Part shown: piece after piece, positions 1-12,385 of the stretch
Layout of the letters: the number at the start of each line of letters is the position of its first letter
How positions within the stretch are numbered: the first letter of the stretch is position 1
NCBI GenBank assembly: GCA_947652605.1
Contig: OX393577.1
Location: 7,626,868 to 7,690,867 of the forward strand
DNA length: 64,000 bases
Direction of reading: 5' to 3'
DNA from: Elmis aenea
Taxonomy: Eukaryota > Arthropoda > Insecta > Coleoptera > Elmidae
Translations under genes and position numbers: made by a program
The notes under the pieces: model-generated
Seen by the model: only the letters and a program-made list of their open reading frames with translations
Databases searched by the model: none
What the model was told of the DNA's origin: nothing

Positions 1-152
1 TAACTGTATTAATGACACAAGAAATCACAATTTAAAGTAGATTTAGCAGAGAAAATTATTCCCAAATTTTGTTTTTTAACAAAATATTATTTCAGAAAGA
101 CTAATAATTCCAATAAGTCAAATATCATAGCCGATCATAATTTTGTACAGAA

Positions 153-782
153 TACAGGGTGTGTAAAAATTGGCGGAAGCCCAACACGTGGCGATGTTCT
201 ATGTAAAATTCTAAATCGAAAATCTTTATACAAAAATGTTGTACCATGCTTCCTATGGCCTCAGGAACCAATTAAAGAGAAAAAAAAATTGGCAACATTG
301 CATATATTGATTTGCGTTTGGAAATTTTTTTATCAGCAATTTTTACTTAGGTATTTACAATTTTTGTTCGAACTGAAAGCCTTCAGTTCGTAAACATAGC
401 TGCAAACTTTTGGGTATCGTAAAACACAAACTAGAAATAATTACGAGAAAAAGAGAGATGACAGCTAATGACAATGTTGCCATGTGTATTATTTTCATTT
501 AAATCAGTGATTTACATATTTTCAACACCAATTTTTGAAAGGTAGAACACAATATCTAGGAAAAAATACTATTCGAATTTTATTTTTATTCCAAATTGCA
601 GCTTTTTCATTTGCAAGTATTAAATAATAACGCTTATTAAAGAACTAAATGTCAAAATTTTGAGGACCTCTTGCAGACACAGCAAGCATGGTACAACATT
701 TTTGTATTAAGATTTTCGACTTAGAATTTTACGAAGAACATCGCCACGTGTAGCGCTTTCGCCAATTTTTACACACCCTGTA
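153..782. mobile_element. Foldback (palindromic) DNA element, TACAGGGTGTGT family
   Basis: The two ends are long inverted copies of each other. The left arm begins TACAGGGTGTGTAAAAATTG at 153 and continues for about 100 bases to the block ending GTACCATGCT. The same block returns in reverse complement from about 685 and ends CACACCCTGTA at 782. The middle (about 250-685) has no usable reading frame. There is no transposase, so this is a non-autonomous element, probably inserted at TA as the flanking bases suggest. A solo end of the same family lies at 1791-1834. The class of the mobilising transposase is not shown by the sequence. Confidence 0.8.
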
Positions 783-1790
783 TAGGGCTATTGTAAAATC
801 GAATAATCGAATTAAATTAACCGAATTTCGATAAGTAGGAACCAATTAATCGTTTTCGATTATAACCGGTTTGCAACCCATACTTTATTGTAAGTTTTTT
901 TTAAATCTTTCTTTTACCAAGTCTTTTGCATGTCAGTTTGTTCAAGGTAATTTTCTGCAAGGAATCTTTTGTTTTAATACGAGACAGTGAAAGGTTTTGT
1001 TTTACTTCTTAAGTTAATATTTAAGTCTGTTCCGAGTAGAAAGCGCGACTTTGAAATAGAGCAACGTTGCAAACTTGTTTGTAAGAAAAGCACTTCGACA
1101 AACAAATCCGTGATTCCCATTTTAAATGGTTTATGTTTCTATTTCAGCGAAGAAATGCTGTACTGTCGAAGGTAGAAGATAAACATTTTTGTTCCTGTTA
1201 ACGAAGAACCATGTTGCAGTTTTGTTTCCGAGATGTAGTTATTTATTTACGAGGCAGCTGTTCTATTTGAATCTGGAGCGGTATTACAAGAGTCGTGTTC
1301 TCTGCCGGTAACAACCAGCGCATGATTGCCGACTGGTTTATGGGACTCGGTGGGTGGCAACCCTGATATCGCGGGTCTCTGATTGTCTTTGCAGTTCTTC
1401 TCCAACTTTTGACCTCTAACCCCAATGTCGTTAGGTTTGTTTATTGACGATTGCAGATGTTTACATGGTTCTTGAACCAACAGTTTCTCTACGTTTTATG
1501 TATAAACATCAATTGCGAATTATTCTTTATCAGTGCCTTCAAATTTATTTATCCTGTTTTGCAATGGGGTCGTTTCACGTGTTATCGAATTACAAATGTT
1601 TTGTGTCTTAATCTAAAAATATGGTTAAAAAACATTATGACAACAAAATTATAAGTCATTGTCGCAAATTATAGCACACCTTACATCACGGCGGCTATAA
1701 TTATTTTAGGGATGTGCTTGTTGCAGTTTATGCAATACCAGTAGTGTGTCAATGAAAGTTTGATACATAAATAAAGCATTTTATTTTAAA
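783..1790. other. Unassigned AT-rich DNA with a GC-richer patch
   Basis: No gene could be supported. The stretch about 1250-1440 is clearly richer in G and C than its surroundings and has short overlapping minus-strand open frames of 60 and 77 codons, but these resemble no family I know. The plus strand contains a TCTTTGCAG splice-acceptor-like string near 1387. It may be host regulatory or exonic DNA, or an old repeat. Confidence 0.3.
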
Positions 1791-1834
1791 TCGTCACGTG
1801 TAGCGCTTCCGCCAATTTATACACACCTTGTATT
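1791..1834. repeat. Solo right end of the 153-782 foldback family
   Basis: The string TCGTCACGTGTAGCGCTTCC followed by GCCAATTTATACACACCTTG closely matches the right terminus of the element at 153-782 (CACGTGTAGCGCTTTCGCC and so on to the CACCCTGTA end). Only the last 40 or so bases are present, so this is a truncated copy or a relic. Confidence 0.7.
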
Positions 1835-2011
1835 TTAGAAAATAGAAACAGCACGCACATTTTTAGCTTAAGGCCTTACAGAATTTTAAAAATATACTTG
1901 ACTGATAATATAACTAGTCCTAGTCCTAGGAATTCAGCAACACTGGCAATCATAAGATTGTGATAGAAACAGGGCACATTTAATATTATTTCCATTAATT
2001 CTAAAGGATTT

Positions 2012-3012
2012 TAAATGTTTGCGGACGATACAATGTTGTTTGTTAGTGGATTTAAAATAATTGAATTAGTAGATAAGATGAATTTAGATCTAAGTAATAT
2101 TTATAAATGGCTATGCGATATTAGTTTATGTATTAATGTTGATAAATCCAAATTTATGATTTTGGGAACCAAACACATTATTTATAAAACAAATATTTAT
2201 AATGCTAATCTGGATATAAAAATTAGCAACACTAAGTTAGAAAGAGTAACTGAAATTAAATACCTTGCTGTTATATTAGATGAAAATTTAACGTTTAAGT
2301 TACACACAAAATACATGATGAACAAAATTTCCAAAAAGATTTTTCTCTTCAAAAGATGTAGCAAACACATTAGTATGTACACAAGAGTTTTACTGTATAA
2401 AACAATAATAGCCCCTCATTTTGAGTTTTGCGCTTCATCACTTATTAATTTAAATAAAAATGAGCTTCAACAATTACAGAAAATACAAAATCGCGCCATG
2501 CGCACTATTTTAAAGTGTTCAATTCTTTCCCCTATCAAGGTTATGTTAAATACACTTCAATTTATGAGTATTAATCAGAGAATAATATTTAGAACATTAG
2601 AGCTAATTTTAAAAATTAAACTACAAAAAACACCAAAATATCTTTATGAAAATGTAAAATTAATCCATGAGAACCACAGTTATAGTTAAAACTAGAAATA
2701 GGCTTGATTTCGTTATAGAGAAATGTACTAAAAGTCAAACTGCTCGTTCGTTATTTTATCAAGGTTTTAAAATATTTAATAATATGTCGCATCAAGTCAA
2801 AATATGTAGGTAATAATTATAAGAAGGGTATTACATTAATTAAGGAGTACGTATTAGAACGCTATTAAACTGTTATTTTAGATATTTAGAATTTAGAAGA
2901 TTTTTAGATTTTTATTTTATTTCATTATATTTTTATTTTTATTATATTTACTATTACTATTAATTATGTTACAATGTAATAGCAATTGCTAAATAAAGCT
3001 AACTTAAATAAA
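2012..3012 (+). pseudogene. 5'-truncated Jockey/CR1-like LINE: reverse transcriptase C-terminal half
   Basis: An open frame from 2015 to 2689 (224 codons) starts inside a reverse transcriptase, at the catalytic FADD box (residues 2-5 of the frame). It continues through NVDKSKFMILG (palm/thumb), YLAVILDENLTFK (the usual LG-x-LD-xxLxF box), then the SLINLNKNELQQLQKIQNRA and NRAMRTILK helices typical of the LINE post-RT domain. Downstream, in other frames to about 2810, are remnants of the conserved tail (YN-x-RN then SLFYQGFKIFN), so the C-terminus is frameshifted. An AATAAA-rich 3' end follows at about 2989-3012. Everything upstream of the FADD box is absent, the normal result of incomplete reverse transcription. 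The ATG at 2015 is only a chance methionine in a truncated copy. Confidence 0.85.
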
Positions 3013-3810
3013 ATAATAATTTAAGTAAAATAATTGACACGGTTTTGTGGACAATGAAAAAAAAGACGTAAGTAAATATGTTGACTTTTTCGCTAACGCA
3101 TTGTCGCTAAATGTAGAGAATTTTCAAGTCCTTGTTACAGATATAAAACTGAAATATATAAAAAATCGTGTCTGGATTAAAATAATCTGTGTAATTTGGG
3201 ACTTTTTTTTAAATGAATCTGCCAATAAACTTTGTTATTCAAGATAAAGCAATGTTCTCCGAAAAATTCAGTTGATTCAATTCTCGGTAATTCATTGTTT
3301 CGATTGTGGATGATAAAACTAAAACATTTAGAAACATATGTAAATGTCAAGAATTCACGTCGAAATCAAGATTAGCTCTACGCATAATTGTATGATAATA
3401 GAACCACTAGATATGGCTTCATTGTCTAGGTTGGCTCTGCTGAGCACTCACAAAGGTTGGCAATCTGTTTCCGAAACAAATGAATACAACGCGTAAGACA
3501 AGCTTAATTAAACCATATATCACCATCAAGTACTTCTCCTCCTCCAAGACTTGGCTTACCTTGTTAACTTGTTCCGGATTAATGGATCCGAATTTTAATT
3601 CATTTGCCTTCTGCGAAGAAAATCCTCCCAGAATTTATGAATTTTGTCTTACGGGATATAAATTGTTACATTTAATTACTTCCTTGTAGTAAAAGAGTGC
3701 ATTTTCTAAATACATAATAAAAATTTTTCTAGCGAAATACTTTTTATGAACAAAGAACAAACAAACGTTCAATTAACCAAAGTGGCTTGTTAATAGACTT
3801 ACTTGTATTA
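3013..3810. other. Unassigned AT-rich DNA
   Basis: Short open frames (66 and 69 codons) resemble no family and have AT-driven composition. I saw no repeat ends, promoter or RNA gene. Confidence 0.3.
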
Positions 3811-3915
3811 TACAGGGTGTTTCTTAAATACAGCGAAAAAATTCGGGTGTAACACCTCCCAAAACAGGAGCGGTAAAATTAGGGTTTTATTTTATTTTTC
3901 AAATTTCGATATAGG
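3811..3915 (+). repeat. Left-end fragment of foldback family F1
   Basis: It begins TACAGGGTGTTTCTTAAAT and includes the family blocks GAGCGGTAAAATTAG and TTTTATTTTATTTTTCAAAT. These also occur at 15418, 30803 (inverted part) and 54804. The copy stops at 3915, exactly where the next element starts with its own TACAGGGTG. Confidence 0.75.
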
Positions 3916-4631
3916 TACAGGGTGTCCCAATTATACACCGCCAAAAAGAAGTTGCATATTCCTGAGTGAAAATGATGACCATCTGTCAAATATTTTGTTA
4001 TCCGAAAATGCTTCCTTTCAAAGTTAGAGACCTCCAAAGTTGCAAGAAAAAAAGATCAAAAAATCGATTACGTCCTAGCCGTTTAAGGTAGAGCTATCAA
4101 ACTTGGCCGAAATGTTTAGGTGTTTCCCATTGACTTTGTGGGATAATTAGAAAGAAAACACGTAATTGGAAGTATGATTTATAGTCAGGTCATCCGCTCG
4201 CTTAGGTACTTATGAACAAGCCTTAAGTTAAGCATGACATTAGCCAACTAAGTTTAGTAAAAAAATATTTGAAATGTATAAACAGAGTTAGTCGATGCAT
4301 CTTTAGCGCTAATTTTCTCGAAAACGGCAACGTTTACAGCAAAAAGCAAAGAAAGACGAATTTTTTCCTCTTAAGTCGTACTTTCTTAGGGACGAATGAC
4401 ATTTTCTATTTTATTCCAGAGAAAAAAATTCTGAAGATGGTAAGCGGATGACCTGACTATAAATCATACTTCCAATTACGTGTTTTCTTTTTAACTATCC
4501 CATAAAGTCAATGGAAAACACCTAAACATTTCGGCCAAGTTTGATAGCTCTAGCTCAAACGGCTAGGACGTAATCGGTTTTTTGATCTATTTTTCTTGCA
4601 ACTTTGTAGGTCTCTAACTTTGAAAGGAAGC
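3916..4631. mobile_element. Foldback element, right end missing
   Basis: It starts TACAGGGTGTCCCAATTATA at 3916. Two inverted arms of equal length pair with each other: 4010-4198 and 4443-4631 (189 bases each, with few mismatches; for example GTCAGGTCATCCGCT against AGCGGATGACCTGAC). The terminal part corresponding to 3916-4009 is not found after 4631, so the right end has been lost or replaced. The 244-base loop has no recognisable coding content. Confidence 0.8.
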
Positions 4632-6378
4632 TTTAATGTTTTTAAATACTTCCATGGCACGCTAGATAATAAACAAAAATCAAAATGAGCATATTTTTTA
4701 AATCGTTAATAACTCGGTTATACTTGATGGTACAAAAATATTTTTGGGGAAAAAGTTAAGCTCAAAACAAATAAAATTCTTCAAAAGGTCCCTGCAAAGC
4801 TAAAGAGTGCCATGAAACAAAAGACAATTTAGTTCTGCCATTTAACGCAAAGTTCAACTAATATAAAAGTCAAACAACAAATCAAAAATAAACCAAAATT
4901 GATTGACAACTTTTCGTCAAATGATTACGAAACAGTTTTTTTTATTTACTCGACTATCTTAATCAAAATACTTATACAATAAAAACAATACAAAACTCGA
5001 CATTTAAGTATTACAAAATTATTTTTATAACCAACTTATTTTACGCATTTGTTCGACGAATAACAAATATAACATTAACATTGTGGCGTTTTAAATTGAA
5101 TATTTAACTAAAGCAAAATATTTAAAGATTATAACAGATTACTGTAACAATAAAGCAAATACGTGTTTAATAAACAACTTTCTGTATTAAAAATATATTT
5201 AATAAGCTCTTTAAACCCTGAAGATATTTCATTAAATTGTAATCAAATATGTCGAACCACTATGTAAGTAAATTACATCGTTAAACATAATACAATTAGT
5301 ACCAGCGCAAAAAAAAGCTAAATCCAATCTAACAACCATAAAACGACTAAGATCAAATTACAAAAGCGAAATCTTGTCTGGTATCTCTCTGAACAACGAT
5401 CTTAATGTTGAAATAAAACATGAAATATAATATACATGCCCGAGATATTCGACCAAATGTAGAGATTATGGAGGACTTATAAACTTTTAAGATAGAATCT
5501 TAAATATCAACGTCAAACTAAAAGTTCTTAGGAGGGTTAGTGTCTTTTTACAGTGGTATAAAGATGTAATCTACTTAACTATGTCCTTCTTATGGAATCT
5601 TGTGTTACGTAGGTTAGGAATGTACGTAAGTACGATGAGACCCCATAAGTTCTACGCTAGGCCGTAAATAACGAGAATTTTTTCTAAATTTATCGCTTAT
5701 TTACACACATTCGTTTCAGCGTCTTTCATTACAAGATTATTTTATTAGTTGATTTACGGCTTCGAATGTATTTATCTTTCATTCGACTCCATACTTAAGT
5801 AAGAGTGTCAAAGCAGCAGAAGACACGTGTTCTTCGCACGCATTTAAGTAAACATTTCGTGCTTTTGCTTAAATTCCAAGCCATAGGTCGGACGCACGAT
5901 GTTTGTCAACGGTAAAGAAAAACAGTTGAAAGTTTTTCTTTCTATAAGCTTATACATAAATATCTGCTGTCTAAACACGAATAAAATAAACACAATTATT
6001 AGGCTACGCACAAATGTGTTGGTACTAACTGTAGCTAAATGTATATTAAAATTATTAGAACCAATACCAGAACCTCAAAGAATTGTTTAAAATAAACAAT
6101 CACAAGAGAAAGGATTAAAGGTAAATTTTTTTCATCCAACTTGCTTATATATTTAGCATACCTATAATAAGTATTAGTACTAGAATGTTACGACCTATAA
6201 AAATCTAAATCAGTTAAATTACTGAGTAAAGCTGGTTTAGACAAAGATACATTTTTCTTAAGCTACTTAAGTGGGCTTAGGTTTTAAATTTGTTTAATAT
6301 AATTGCTAATATTTTTCTTTCATATGATATTAACTGAAAAAAAAATTAATATTGCTCTGTCGTTATAAACTACCTACA
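4632..6378. other. Unassigned AT-rich DNA
   Basis: About 1.7 kb without recognisable gene or repeat end. The longest open frame (63 codons, from 5899) has no protein-like features. It may be intronic or intergenic host sequence. Confidence 0.3.
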
Positions 6379-6447
6379 GCAGACGTTCCCAAACTTATTT
6401 AGTGACGGAACCCTTACCCGATTTTTCAAATATTGCATAACCCCAAT
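6379..6447 (+). repeat. Decayed hAT-like terminus
   Basis: CAGACGTTCCCAAACTTATT followed by TAGTGACGG resembles the ends of hAT elements (CAG then GGTTCCCAAACTTTTT). Related text, TACCCCTTTTGAGAGATTAG and then GGCGTACCCC, occurs at 7440-7485 and again near 49478-49510, suggesting other parts of the same family. No matching right end or target duplication could be set. Confidence 0.4.
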
Positions 6448-6689
6448 CAGCCCTTATGAGAACCACCTTCTAAAGGGGGCAGATGCCTCAGGCCCCACTG
6501 TTTTAGGGGTCTCAATTTTTAACTTGATCTGTTAGAAAAAAATACATAATGTTTATGTAGTTGAAATAACAATTTTATAACATATTATCGAACAACCATT
6601 AACATTTTATAGTTTTCCTTCATAATTTTTAATTTTGGAGGGCCTCAAAAACTTTGTTTGCGCCGGGCCATTTACTCTGAAAGGCTCTG
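6448..6689 (+). mobile_element. hAT-like MITE, copy 1
   Basis: It runs from CAGCCCTTATGAG to AAGGCTCTG and shares its interior (AGGGGTCTCAATTTTTA, GATCTGTTAGAAA, TTATGTAGTTGAAATAA) with a reverse-oriented copy at 46735-46968. The ends are imperfect inverted repeats. The flanking 8-mers ACCCCAAT and ACCCCTAC agree at 6 of 8 positions, as expected for a decayed hAT target duplication. It has no transposase. A third, partial copy lies at about 7080-7190. Confidence 0.6.
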
Positions 6690-7079
6690 ACCCCTACCAT
6701 ATACGTATTTTACTGACCTCCGCAATTATAATAAGACTTTAAATGAAACAAAAATTGTTTCTTGGAATATAGGTATTTATTGTGGGGAGATTTGTGTTTT
6801 ATTTTTAGTTTTAATTGTATGCAATTATTACGTTTTTTGCTTCATATTTCACTAAAATTGTTTTATTTGTTACCTAATTAACGAGTTAAAATGACAAAGT
6901 AAAAAACTGTTCCTTAATTATTTGTTCTAATCGAATACAAAAATAGTTAAGTAAACAATTATTAATTAATTCATTTCCTATTACTAAAAATCGCTTTTAA
7001 TGGATACTAATAACGTTAGTAACAAAACAATACTATTTGTTGTTTACCGATAGATGTTCTATATGCCCTAAGCTCTATC

Positions 7080-7190
7080 AAGGGGGTGGGGCAAAAGGGG
7101 CAGATGCCCCGAGCCTTAAAATTTTAGGGGGCCTCTTACAAATTTAGGGGCCTCACAATGTTTTTACTCGATCTGTAAGAACACGTGCGA
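7080..7190 (+). repeat. Partial copy of the 6448-6689 MITE family
   Basis: CAAAAGGGGCAGATGCCCCG, TTTTAGGGGGCCTC and CTCGATCTGTAAGAA match the start of the 6448-6689 and 46735-46968 elements. The rest is diverged or absent. Confidence 0.5.
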
Positions 7191-8040
7191 CTTTTCAAAA
7201 AAGCGGAGGTTATTGTTTATGAGAATTTTTAATGGATATTAGACAATAAAGTTATCACTTTCTTTGACATAAACGCAACAACCACTTCAAAAAAAATAAA
7301 TCTTTAAGTATTTTATTGATGCTAGAACGGTTCTTAACCCAATTGCTCACTAAATAATTTAAATCGCTTAGAATTTCATGTTTTTTCTAAACTAACTTAA
7401 CAATGGTAGTTAGTGTTAAGCAAACCCACAACCATCTTGTACCCCTTTTGAGAGATTAGTCTTACCGGCGTACCCCTCTTGGTCAAAGATAGGACTGGCT
7501 ATTTGTATCTAGCTACATTTCTACAGCTGAAAAATTCTAAAGTAAAATAAACATTCTGTTATGTACCCCTTGAAACCCTTTTGCTTCTAAGTGAAATTTA
7601 TACGACGTCAGATACTAATTTCATGTACACTAAATACTTCCTTGATTAACAAGTCCGTAAAGTGTCAAATATACATATACTTATGCTGAATAATGCAAAA
7701 AAATACAGATGTCCCATATACATATTGCTAAACTTAAAAAAAAAACTACGTGCGTATTTTTATTGCAATATTAACCAATTTTTTTTTAAAGAAATTACGT
7801 AAAAAGTATTAAATTTATGTATCCCTTTAGTTTTCTGTACTATTTAAATCATTAAATAATTTTCTATATCAAAGAAATAAAAAGAATTTGCAACTATTTA
7901 CAATAATTACATTAATTAATAATTAATAATTACAGTATTATTGTAACTAATTGCAGATTGTATTTAAATGTTTTTTTAAAAATTGGTTAAGTATTTTTGA
8001 TATGCAGATATTGAATTAAAATAATTTAAAAAAATGTATT
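7191..8040. other. AT-rich DNA with hAT-like scraps
   Basis: About 7430-7485 carries the string TACCCCTTTTGAGAGATTAG and GGCGTACCCC, shared with 49478-49510. The remainder, especially 7640-8040, is very AT-rich and shows no gene. Confidence 0.3.
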
Positions 8041-8054
8041 GTAATCTTTTGTAG

Positions 8055-8100
8055 CTCTGAAGAAGCTCATGAAATTATGAGCGAAACGTCGGATAAAAAA
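8055..8100 (+). ncRNA. Hammerhead-ribozyme-like motif of a Penelope-type repeat
   Basis: CTGAAGA (8057-8063) matches the hammerhead core CUGANGA. It is followed by one extra A, then a perfect 6-bp stem GCTCAT/ATGAGC (8065-8070 with 8077-8082) closing a 6-base loop, then GAAACGTC (8083-8090), which contains the second core string GAAA. Penelope-like retroelements are known to carry hammerhead motifs in their terminal repeats, and the GAAACGTC ending also occurs in the Penelope-like element at 13811-14464. The extra base before stem II and the lack of an obvious stem I mean that cleavage activity is unproven. The surrounding element has decayed beyond recognition. Confidence 0.5.
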
Positions 8101-8110
8101 CGTAAAAAAA

Positions 8111-9185
8111 GTATACCGTTCATATTATTATTCAATAAATAATGTTGTTATAATTGGAAAATTTTAACGACATATTTTACCAAAACTTTTTGGACCTGTA
8201 CGAGTTCAAAACAATTATTTTTTAATTATTGATTCTTCAGGGTTTTCAACGATAAGAAAGTTATTTAAGTTTGCTCCACTGTTTTCAGTTATCTTCAAAT
8301 GAGTTTGGCAATAGCTTGCAAAATCACGTGTATCGTTATCAATCACATGTCAGCGTGTTATATGAAAATAGCGTCCTCATTTGTTAGTGTGGCATTATCT
8401 GTAAATACGAGTCCTTAAACTTTTCAGACAGTTAGATAAGACGAGGGTATATATATGTGAAACATCTATTCTCGTATCGAGGTGTGTAACATGTCGGTAG
8501 CGCCAGTTCCAACTAGAGTTACTGATTACTTATCTTAGTTTTCAACAGTCTGCACTTAATAAAGCGACACTTCAGGACTTCAGGCAACCTCTTCGTTGTC
8601 AACAAACATAACTAAGTAGTTTACATTAAAATCCTCAATTTATGTAAGAAGGGATCATCACATAGTACACATTAGAGTGCAGCTGTAAACATTGGATAAA
8701 CTAAACGATAAATGATGATAGCTGCTTATTTAATGTGTCTGGCATGAGTTCCTTTCAGGGTTACGATATGTGTTAATGCGCTAAAACAATTTATAGCTTA
8801 TAGATTGTTGTATCTCTTTATCCGAATCGGCCTCTCTTTACAGAGATCTGTTATTTCGACGTAAATCATAATTATTGCTATTAAATTATGCTCGTGGAAA
8901 TTTATAGGCTTTTTAAGACTCTTCAAACTGATATCTTAATTGATAATGCCGATAACTATATATAAACGGCCGACAATAAAACCCTTTAACTTCTGTATGA
9001 CAAATAACAAAGAAATGTTTTGTTAGTACCTAGATACTAAACAGAGTTGAGCAAAATAACGACACAAAATATAACCAAATACAAATTATAATGTTTTGAA
9101 TCCAAACACATATTTTAGTTTGCAAAATTATCAATTCCGTATATTTATGAAAATATTTAACAAAAAAAATAATTTTAAGTTTAGT
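8111..9185. other. Unassigned DNA
   Basis: No gene, repeat end or RNA was recognised. Base composition is slightly less AT-rich around 8460-8620, without a convincing open frame. Confidence 0.3.
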
Positions 9186-9877
9186 TACCAGGGAAGGTCA
9201 CGATACGTTGTTGCTAGAATTTGATTAAGGCTGTGTTTATTGCATCAAGAACATCAAAACTAAGTGTTTATCAGAGTTATACGTGCCACTGGCCATTTTC
9301 TTCGGAAAAATAGGAGAAAACCTCAAAAGTTGAATAAGTAATAAAGGTAATTTTTGCCGTCAGAGACAAAATCTAAATTCTTCCATTTATCAATGCACGC
9401 ATACTTTGCAAGTAAAATATTGCAAAGTTTTTGAAAAAATCTTGAACGGCTCAGGAGAAAAACGTTAAAAACGAAATCCCTGCATAAGCGCTATTACTTG
9501 AGAAGTTGTGTATAACTATATCTATGCGACTTGCATAGGCGTTTAACATAGGGAAACCCGTTTTTACAAAGGCCACGTTTTTTGCGTTTTTCTCCGAAAC
9601 CGTTTAACATTTTTTCAAAAACTTTGGTCCATTTTACTAGCAAAGGATGTGCGCATTGGTAAATAGAAGAATTTCGATTTTGTCTCTGACGGTTTCATGG
9701 CCAACGCGATCGCAAAAAATACTTTTATTATTCAACTTTTCAGTTGTTACCCTATTTTTCCGAAGGAAATGGCCAGTGGCACGTATAACTCTGGAAAACA
9801 TTTAGTTTTGATGTTCTTGATTCAATAAACAGCCTTGATCAGATTCTAGCGACAACTTATCGTGACCTTCCCTGGTA
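9186..9877. mobile_element. Foldback element with TACCAGGGAAGGTCACGATA ends
   Basis: The left end TACCAGGGAAGGTCACGATA and the right end ATCGTGACCTTCCCTGGTA are inverted copies, and pairing continues inward for about 300 bases on each side. Examples are CGTGCCACTGGCCATTT with AAATGGCCAGTGGCACG, and GTCAGAGACAAAAT with ATTTTGTCTCTGACGG. The element is therefore essentially one long palindrome with a short loop near 9480-9550. It has no coding capacity. TA dinucleotides at both edges suggest TA target choice. Confidence 0.85.
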
Positions 9878-10764
9878 AGTATTAATTTTTGTCGCAACTT
9901 TATTTTAAAAGTTCTAATTTTGCGACAAGAAGGACAAAGATTATTACAAAGAAACTCAAAATTTAAAAAACGCAAAAATGAGGCTCACACTGTGAATGAT
10001 ATAATAAAAATTGGTTTTTAAAACTCTTTAAAATACAATTTTATTGGTGACAAACTTATTAAATTGTCAACAGTTTTATTGTCGTTAAATTGAGTAATTT
10101 TAAAATGCTCATATAATCAGATAGTGTTGTATTACTATAAAGTTGTAAGCAGTTTTATAGGAATAATATTTGGAATTTATATTTGTTAAGTTCATCAAGT
10201 TTAAGTATTAAAAAATATGGAGCTTTCTTTAATAAACCTATAAAAACACTAAAAAAATTACCAGTACTTAACAAAAGATTTAAATACATGCATTGAATGA
10301 CTGGATTATATTTAAGAAAAAACTGTGCCATAGTTTGGCAAATTGACATGTTTATTGCTTCGTAGTAAAACTTTGAATTTTTTTTTATTTGTTTATAATC
10401 AACAACGGTACGTCTTTGCACATTCACCTTTAATCTTTCGTTAAATTTTTTAGAGAAGTAATTGATCGTAGACTATTTTAATTTTTAATAAAGTAGCAAT
10501 TGCATATTAGTTTCTACAATACTTCCACATTATTAAAATGTCTTATTATCATTATGCATGTTATATGAACAACAATTTAAAAGTCAATCAGTTTAGCTAA
10601 TTACAAACTAATAACTATGAGCAAATTACGAACGATAAGTCTTGTTATTATCCTGCACTTATCGTTTGTAATTAGCTATAAATAATTAATGCATTCATAA
10701 CGTAAAAAAAGCGTTTCAATAATGAATAGTTTTGTGAAACGCAAGTTAAATGCAGATTTACGCG
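9878..10764. other. Unassigned AT-rich DNA
   Basis: It contains a 90-codon minus-strand open frame (10155-10427) that is rich in F, L and K and looks like chance coding in AT-rich DNA, plus the small hairpin at 10626-10674. No host gene was recognised. Confidence 0.3.
10626..10674. repeat. Short imperfect hairpin
   Basis: AATTACGAACGATAAGT (10626-10642) pairs with ACTTATCGTTTGTAATT (10658-10674), 16 of 17 positions, around a 15-base loop. It may be a small MITE core or a transcribed stem. Confidence 0.5.
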
Positions 10765-11140
10765 TACACAGAGTGGTGGATTTTTCGATGCTGAACGTTG
10801 TATCTTAAAAACGGTAAGAGATACGAGATCAGTTAAATGGGGAAAAAACTGCACATTTTTATGGCGATTAAAGGATCTGGAAAAAAATCGTGGATATTTT
10901 AATTATTTTCCAAGTTTAAATGGAAAAGCGTCAATGGTAAAGAAGATAATAATTTTTTTTCTACAATTACTTTTTTAGTTTTTTTGTTATAAATCTGAAA
11001 ATCAGCAATATATCCACGACTTTTTTCCAGATTCTCAATCGCCATATAAATGTGCAACTTTTCTATAATTTAACTGATTTCGTATCTCTCGCCGTTTTCA
11101 AGATACCAATGGTGAGCATCGAGAAATTCATCACCCTGTA
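10765..11140. mobile_element. Foldback element related to TACAGGGTGATG termini
   Basis: The right end reads CATCACCCTGTA at 11140 and the left end TACACAGAGTGGTGG is its diverged inverse. Arms of about 130 bases pair: ATGGCGATTAAAGGATCTGG and TCGTGGATAT on the left, ATATCCACGA and TCTCAATCGCCAT on the right. The loop is about 10900-11000. The 60-codon minus-strand frame inside it is a by-product of the arm. Confidence 0.75.
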
Positions 11141-12385
11141 TACAATAATTTAACACGACAAGTGAATAAATATTAAAATAAATTAAAGTAAAAATTATTC
11201 AGAGTTAAGTGCTTTTAAAAACACTGACGCTTATTACGAAAAATGGGCGCAGTAAGTCCACATAAATATTTATTGTTCCCGAGTAGTCTTCTTCATCTAA
11301 TTAAATTATTTCGTGGAGAGTTTATTTCGTGTTATGTTTGAAAGCCGTTTGGTGTCTTAGTTACTGTTATTTGAATACACAAAGGCCTATTTATTAAAAT
11401 GCTTATGCTTAAGATTTGGTCTTCTGCCTGAGAACTGATTGTTGTATCAGTCATAGTACAATAGAAGCAGTTTTGTAACGGCGAAGGAACAGATGTATAA
11501 GGAAGCCGCAAGAAATATGCTAACAAAAGCTCTCCTGTTAAGCGAAATGAACATCCATTACAATCAGTAAGAAATTAGCATTTCTGAAAAGCGGCTTCCG
11601 CGGCTCTGGAATTTAATTATACACAATTCGGCGATGTAATATTTATGTATTTATTTAAATGCGATGGTAATCCCTTGGCCAAGAGAAAACCGATGATGAG
11701 GGGAGCTTTGGGTTTATTTTGCCCGCTTACTCTGAAAAACCATCGCAGGCAATGTTTACGGTTCCCACATTTAACGACTTTAAAGGTGTCTTAAAGGTTT
11801 TGTGTTTAATTTTCTTAGCGTCATTTTAACTCCGAAAGCTTTCGCTTAAAACCAACGAATAAACACAAAACGAAATCGCTGAATTAAACTGAATTCTACG
11901 GGGATAGTAAAAGTGTCTTAATTATTTAAATAACGAAGTGGCTAATTGAAAAACAACAGAAGTAAATAATTTTTTTAAAGCTGTATACCAAACGTCCATT
12001 AAAATTACATATCAAATACTTTTTCCACTGAAAACAAAATTAGACCATTAAATATTTTTTTAATGTTTTATTCATACTGTAGGTAAAGTTTCATTAATTT
12101 TTTTAACAAATATGGCTGTTTTTCGGTTAAATAAAAATCATTTATTGGTCTTCATTATAATACATTTAATTATTAAGCTATTTTCAGAATAAAACAAATA
12201 GTTTGGACCAAAATAATTTTTAACAAATAATGTTGGTTATAAAATATTTGGAATCTAGAAGTGCTACCCTTATTCTTGCACTTCAGATATAAAACGCAAA
12301 GTAGGTGCTACAATATTTCATGAATTCCTCAACAAGATAAAACTATTATCGTCTAAATCTCTAAATAATATCTATTTTATTACAG
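11141..12385. other. Unassigned AT-rich DNA
   Basis: A slightly GC-richer part (about 11550-11900) has no convincing exon. No repeat termini were recognised. Confidence 0.3.
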
